Shown here: positions 51,101 to 57,100 of the stretch, one piece after another
Layout of the letters: each line of letters begins with the position of its first letter
How positions within the stretch are numbered: position 1 is the first letter of the stretch
Source of the DNA: Tumebacillus_A lipolyticus
GTDB lineage: Bacteria > Bacillota > Bacilli > Tumebacillales > Tumebacillaceae
NCBI RefSeq assembly: GCF_042682745.1
Contig: NZ_JBHUIO010000002.1
Location: 186,001 to 250,000 of the forward strand
Length of the DNA: 64,000 nucleotides
Direction of reading: 5' to 3'
Program-made: the position numbers and the translations under genes
The notes under the pieces: model-generated
Databases searched by the model: none
What the model was told of the DNA's origin: nothing
The model's input: only the letters and a program-made list of their open reading frames with translations

Positions 51101-54100
51101 GCTTCGGCGATGGAGGCGGGTGTCTATGTGGCACCGCGAACTGCGGTCGAGGAGATCATTGCGAGCGTTTGGGCAAGCGTCCTCGGCTTGGAGCGAGTCA
51201 GCGTCGAGGACAACTTCTTCGCGCTGGGCGGGCACTCGCTGCTGGCGACACAGGTGATGTCCCGACTGCGCAGCGAGCTCCAGTCGGAGATCAGCCTGCG
51301 CCAACTGTTCGAGGCGCCGACGATCGCCGAGCTTGCGAAGCGGGTGGAGACCTCCTCGCTTCTGGCGAATGATCGCACACCGATTGAACAGGTGAATCGC
51401 GACCAAGACCTGCCGCTCTCCTTTGCGCAGCAGCGCCTCTGGTTCCTCGACCAGCTGGAGCCGGACAGCACCGCATACAACATGACGTTCACCTTGCATT
51501 TGCGCGGGCAGCTGAACACAGATGCGATGGAGCAAAGCTTGCGAGAGATCGTCAGACGACATGAGTCGTTGCGCACCACATTTGCAGAGGTGGACGGTCA
51601 ACCGCGACAGATCATCCATTCGAACCCTCCGTTTGCGGTGCCGGTCTACAGCTTGAGCGAAGCGGAGTTGCAAAATCGAATGAAGCAAGCGGCGGAAATG
51701 CAATATGACCTGACGACAGGTCCGCTGTTCGACGCTGAGATCATTCGATTGGCAGACGAGGAGCACGTCCTGCTCGTCTCGATGCACCATATCGTCTCCG
51801 ACGGTTGGTCGATCGGTGTGTTCACGCAAGAGTTATCCGCTCTCTATGAGGCGTACGATGCAGGATTGCCATCACCGCTGTCCGAGCTGAAGATTCAGTA
51901 TGCAGATTTTGCCGTGTGGCAACACAGCTGGCTGACAGGCGATGTCTTAGACCGCCAGCTGAGCTATTGGAAGCACCAACTCGGGGGCGAGCTGCCGCCT
52001 TTGCAGCTGCCGACCGATCATCCGCGACCCGAACAGCCTACCCACCGTGGTGAAGTGCTGGTCGTCGAGATTCCGGGCGATCTCGCCGAGCAGCTCCACG
52101 CCCTCGGCAACGAGATGGGAGCGACGCTGTTCATGACGCTGCTCACCGCCTTTAAAACACTGCTCTACCGCTATACAGGCGAATCGGACCAACGCGTTGG
52201 CACTCCGATCGCAGGTCGCAACCGCGAGGAGATCGAAGGGCTGATCGGCTTCTTCGTCAACACGCTGGTCTTGCGCACCGATCTGTCAGCAGCGCCAACG
52301 TTCCGCGACCTGCTCTCGCGTGTGCGCGAAGTGACGCTCGGCGCATATGCGCACCAAGACCTGCCGTTTGAACGGCTGGTCGAAGAGTTGCAACCTGGTC
52401 GTGATGTCAGCCATTCGCCGCTGTTCGAAGCGATGTTTATCCTGCAGAACGCAGGGGCGGGCACATGGGAATTGCCAGGGCTCGACGTCAAGACGCTCGA
52501 TCAGGAAGAGCTGTCCGCTCAGTTTGATCTGTTGCTGACCGTCACCGAAAAAGCGGATGGTCTCGACATCTCCATCGTCTATAGCACCGATCTGTACGAA
52601 GCGGACTCGATCCAGCGGATGGCCGGACATCTTCACACGCTGCTGGAAGCGATGGTCGCCGATCCAGATCAGGCGATCACGCTGGCGCCGATGCTCACCC
52701 AAGCGGAACGGCAACGCCTGCTGATCGACCTGAACCAAACGGAAACAGACTATCCGCGCGAAGCGTGTGCGCACCACCTGTTTGAAGCGCAGGTTGAAAA
52801 AACGCCAGACCGCATCGCCCTCGCGTTTGAAGAAGAGCGGATCAGCTACGCGGAGCTGAACGCTCGCGCCAACCGCTTGGCCCGTCACTTGCAGCAGCAG
52901 GGCGTACAGCCAGACACGCTGGTCGGCATCTTCCTCGACCGCTCGCCGGAGATGATCGTAAGCGTTCTCGCCGTGCTGAAAGCGGGCGGCGGTTATGTGC
53001 CACTCGATCCTGCCTACCCGGCAGATCGCTTGTCCTACATGTTGGAGGATACGCAAGTTCCTCTGATTATCACGCAGAGCGAATTGGCAGACCGGTTGCC
53101 GCAACATGATCACACAGTGACGTTGATCTGCCTCGATCAGAACGCGCGTTCGATCGAAGCGGAGTCGGCTGACAATGTGAGGAGCTCGACAGGTCCTGAA
53201 CACCTCGCCTACGTGATCTATACGTCCGGCTCGACCGGACGACCGAAAGGCGTTCTGTTGGAACACCGTGGTCTCTGTAACCTCGCCGGGGAGCAGATCG
53301 CCAACTTTGCAATCGAGGAGACGAGCCGCGTCTTGCAGTTTGCATCGTTCAACTTTGACGTGTCTGTCTCCGAGATCTTCGCAGCGCTGTTCAGCGGCGC
53401 CATGCTAGTGCTGGCTCCGCGCGAGAAGCTGTTGCCAGGGCCGGAGCTCGCGCAGCTGATGCGCGATATGGAGATCACCGTGATCATGCTGACCGCCTCC
53501 GTGCTCGGCGTGCTCTTCGATGAAGAGTTCCCCGCATTGCGGACGGTGGTAACCGGCGGGGAGGCGGCGTCTGCCGAAGTTGTCACCCGCTGGTCGAAAG
53601 GTCGCCGTTTCGTCAACGTGTATGGGGCGACAGAAGCGACTGTGTACTCCACCTATGCGGCCTACACAGATGCGAGCCACGCCTTGGATATCGGAGTGCC
53701 GATCGCCAACACGACGCTCTACCTGCTGGATGCGAACATGCAGCCGGTGCCTGTCGGGGTACCGGGGGAGTGCTACATCGGTGGGGAAGCGTTGGCGCGG
53801 GGCTACCTGAACCGTCCGGAGCTGAACGCCGAAAAGTTCCTGTCCGACCCGTTCTCCGAACAGCCTGGCGCTCGCCTGTACAAGACGGGAGACCTGCTCG
53901 TCCACACGGCGGATGGCAAGATGGAATTTGTCGGGCGCATCGACAACCAAGTGAAGATCCGCGGATTCCGCGTCGAGCTCGGGGAGATCGAAACCGCCCT
54001 CGGCCAGCATGTGATCGTGCGCGAGTCTGTCGTCCTCGTCCGGGAAGACACGCCTGGCTTCAAGCGCCTCGCCGCCTATGTGGTGCCGAAGGTCGTAGGG

Positions 54101-57100
54101 GATGAGCAGGAGATCGTCGCGCAGCTTCGCACAGCGCTGAAGAGCCGCTTCCCAGACTACATGGTTCCGTCGGCGATCGTGCTGCTCGATCGCTTCCCGA
54201 TGACGCCGAACGGCAAAGTGGACAAAGCGGCCCTGCCGATCCCGGCGGAGCGCCTCGGCTTGGAGCAAGCGTATGTCGCACCGCGCGGAGAGACGGAAGC
54301 GAACGTCGCCGACATCTGGTCACAACTGCTCGGCGTCGAACAGGTCGGCATCTATGATAACTTCTTCGAGCTTGGCGGACACTCGTTGCTCGCCACCCAG
54401 GTGATCTCTCGCCTGCGCAAATCGTTCCAAGCGGATGTGCCGCTGCGCTTGCTCTTCGAAGGGCCAACTGTCGCTCAGCTGGCAGATGCGCTCGATCGAC
54501 TGCGCGGCGGTGCGCCGAGCCTGCTCGACCATCCGATGCTGCCGGTCGAGCGCGATCGAAAACTCCCGCTGTCCTATGCGCAGCAGCGGCTCTGGTTCCT
54601 CGACAAGTTGGAGCCGGGCAGCACCGCGTACAACTCGCCATCTGCGCTGCGCATGCAAGGAAAAATCGACCTCGCTGCGCTCGAAGATAGCCTGCAGCTG
54701 ATCGTCGATCGTCATGAATCATTGAGAACCACCTTTGAAGAGATCGACGGTCATCCGGTGCAAGTGATCGCACCGACCGCCAAGTTTGCAGTGGAAATGA
54801 TCGATCTGAGCGATCTTGCGCCGTCTGAGCGCCAAGCGCAGACGAGAAGATTGCTGCAAGAAGACGATCGATGGCAGTTCGACCTGAGCGCCGGACCGCT
54901 GTTCCGCGCCCGCATCGTGCGCGTGGAGGCGGAAGAGCATCTGCTCTTGCTCAACATGCATCACATCATCTCCGACGGCTGGTCGATGGGCGTGTTCGGT
55001 CAAGAGTTGGCCGCCTGCTATGAAGCGTTCTGCAACGGCGATCTCGTCCAACTGCCCGAATTGCCGATTCAATATGCGGACTTTGCCAGCTGGCAACAGG
55101 AGCTGTTGCAAGGTGATCTGCTCGATGCACAGCTCAGCTATTGGCAAGAGCGGTTGTCCGGTCACCTGCCAGTCCTGCAGTTGCCAACCGACGCACCGCG
55201 TCCGGCCAAGCAGACGTTCCACGGGTCTTCTGTCAGCCTCACGCTCCCCAAAGCGCTGTCGGAGCGCTTGGCGCAGATCGGCCAAGAGGAGGCGACCACT
55301 CTGTACATGACGCTGCTCGCCGCCTTCAAAGTGCTGCTCTATCGCTACACCGGACAGGAGGATGTGCTGGTCGGTACGCCGGTAGCTGGACGCAATCGGG
55401 AGGAGATCGAAGGGCTGATCGGCTTCTTTGTCAACACGCTCGTCTTGCGTTCCGCGCTGTCTGACGATCTGACATTCCGCCAGCTGTTGGCACAGGTGCG
55501 CGAAGTCGCGCTCGGGGCGTACGCCTATCAGGATGTACCGTTTGAAAAATTGGTCGAGGTGCTCGCACCGGATCGTGACATGAGCTATACGCCGCTGTTC
55601 CAAGTGATGTTCACGTTCCAAAATGCGGAGGATTATGAAATGCGTCTGCCGGGGCTTGCGGTCAGCTACATCGAGCCTGAGCATCAGTCGGCAAAATTTG
55701 ATCTGACGCTGGCGATGGCCAGCGACGCGGACGGCCTGAGCGCCTCGATGGAGTACAACACAGACCTGTTCCAGCGCGAGACGATCGAGCGGATGATGCA
55801 ACATTTCCAAAACTTGCTCGCGGCGATCGCCGAAGATGCGGATCGGACGCTGTCCGCTTTGCCACTGCTGCAAGCGGAAGAGCGCAGCCGACTGCTCTCG
55901 ATGTGGCAGGAGCATTCGATCGATGCGTCGATCGAGAGCACGATCCACCAGCGCTTCGAAGAACAGGTGAAGCGGACGCCAGACCGAATCGCGCTGACCG
56001 ATCAAGATCGACACTTTACCTACCGCGAAGTGAACGAGCAGGCAAACCGCATCGCCCATCGACTCCAACAGCTCGGTGTCAAAAACGAGACGCTGGTCGG
56101 GCTGATGGTCGAGCGATCTGCCGAAGTGGTCATCGGCATCCTCGCGATCTTGAAGGCAGGCGGCGCCTACGTGCCGTTTGACCCAACGTATCCTGCGGAG
56201 CGCTTGGCGTTCATGTTGGAAGACTCGCAAGTATCGGCGCTGTTGACAGAGGAGCGATATGCTGCAGACCTGCCTCCACACGATGCGCATGTGATCTGCT
56301 TCGATCGCGATCAGGAGGAGATCGAGCGTCAATCGAGCGAGAACCTGACGAGCGGAGCGACCGCAGAAAGTCTTGCCTATGTGATCTACACGTCAGGATC
56401 GACAGGCAAACCGAAGGGCGTTCTGATCGAGCATGCGAACGTCACCCGGCTGTTCGCATCCACAGATGCGTGGTATCAGTTTGGCGAGGCGGACGTCTGG
56501 ACGCTGTTCCACTCTTACGCGTTCGACTTCTCCGTCTGGGAGATCTGGGGAGCCTTGCTGTATGGCGGGCGACTGGTGGTCGTACCCTATCTGGTCAGCC
56601 GTTCGCCAGAGGCGTTCCACCGCCTGCTGTGCGAGGAGGGCGTCACCGTGCTCAACCAGACGCCGTCCGCTTTCTACCAGCTGATGCAAGCGGATGAACT
56701 GGCCAGCTCGACCGATCGACTGTCGCTGCGCTATGTGGTCTTCGGCGGGGAAGCGCTCGAACTGCAAAGTCTGAAATCATGGTTTGCCCGTCACGGCGAC
56801 CAACAGCCACAGCTGGTCAACATGTATGGCATCACCGAAACGACTGTCCATGTCACCTATCGCCCGATCCGACTTGTCGATCTGGAAAAAGGGGCTGGCA
56901 GCGTGATCGGCCTGCCGATCCCTGACCTCCAACTGTACGTGCTCGACTCGAATCTCCAGCCAGTTCCATTTGGCGTGACAGGGGAGATGTACGTCGGTGG
57001 GGCCGGGGTGGCGCGCGGCTATCTGCAGCGACCCGAATTGACGGCGGAGCGCTTCATCGACAACCCGTTCCGCGCGAATGGAGAGAAGCTGTATCGAACG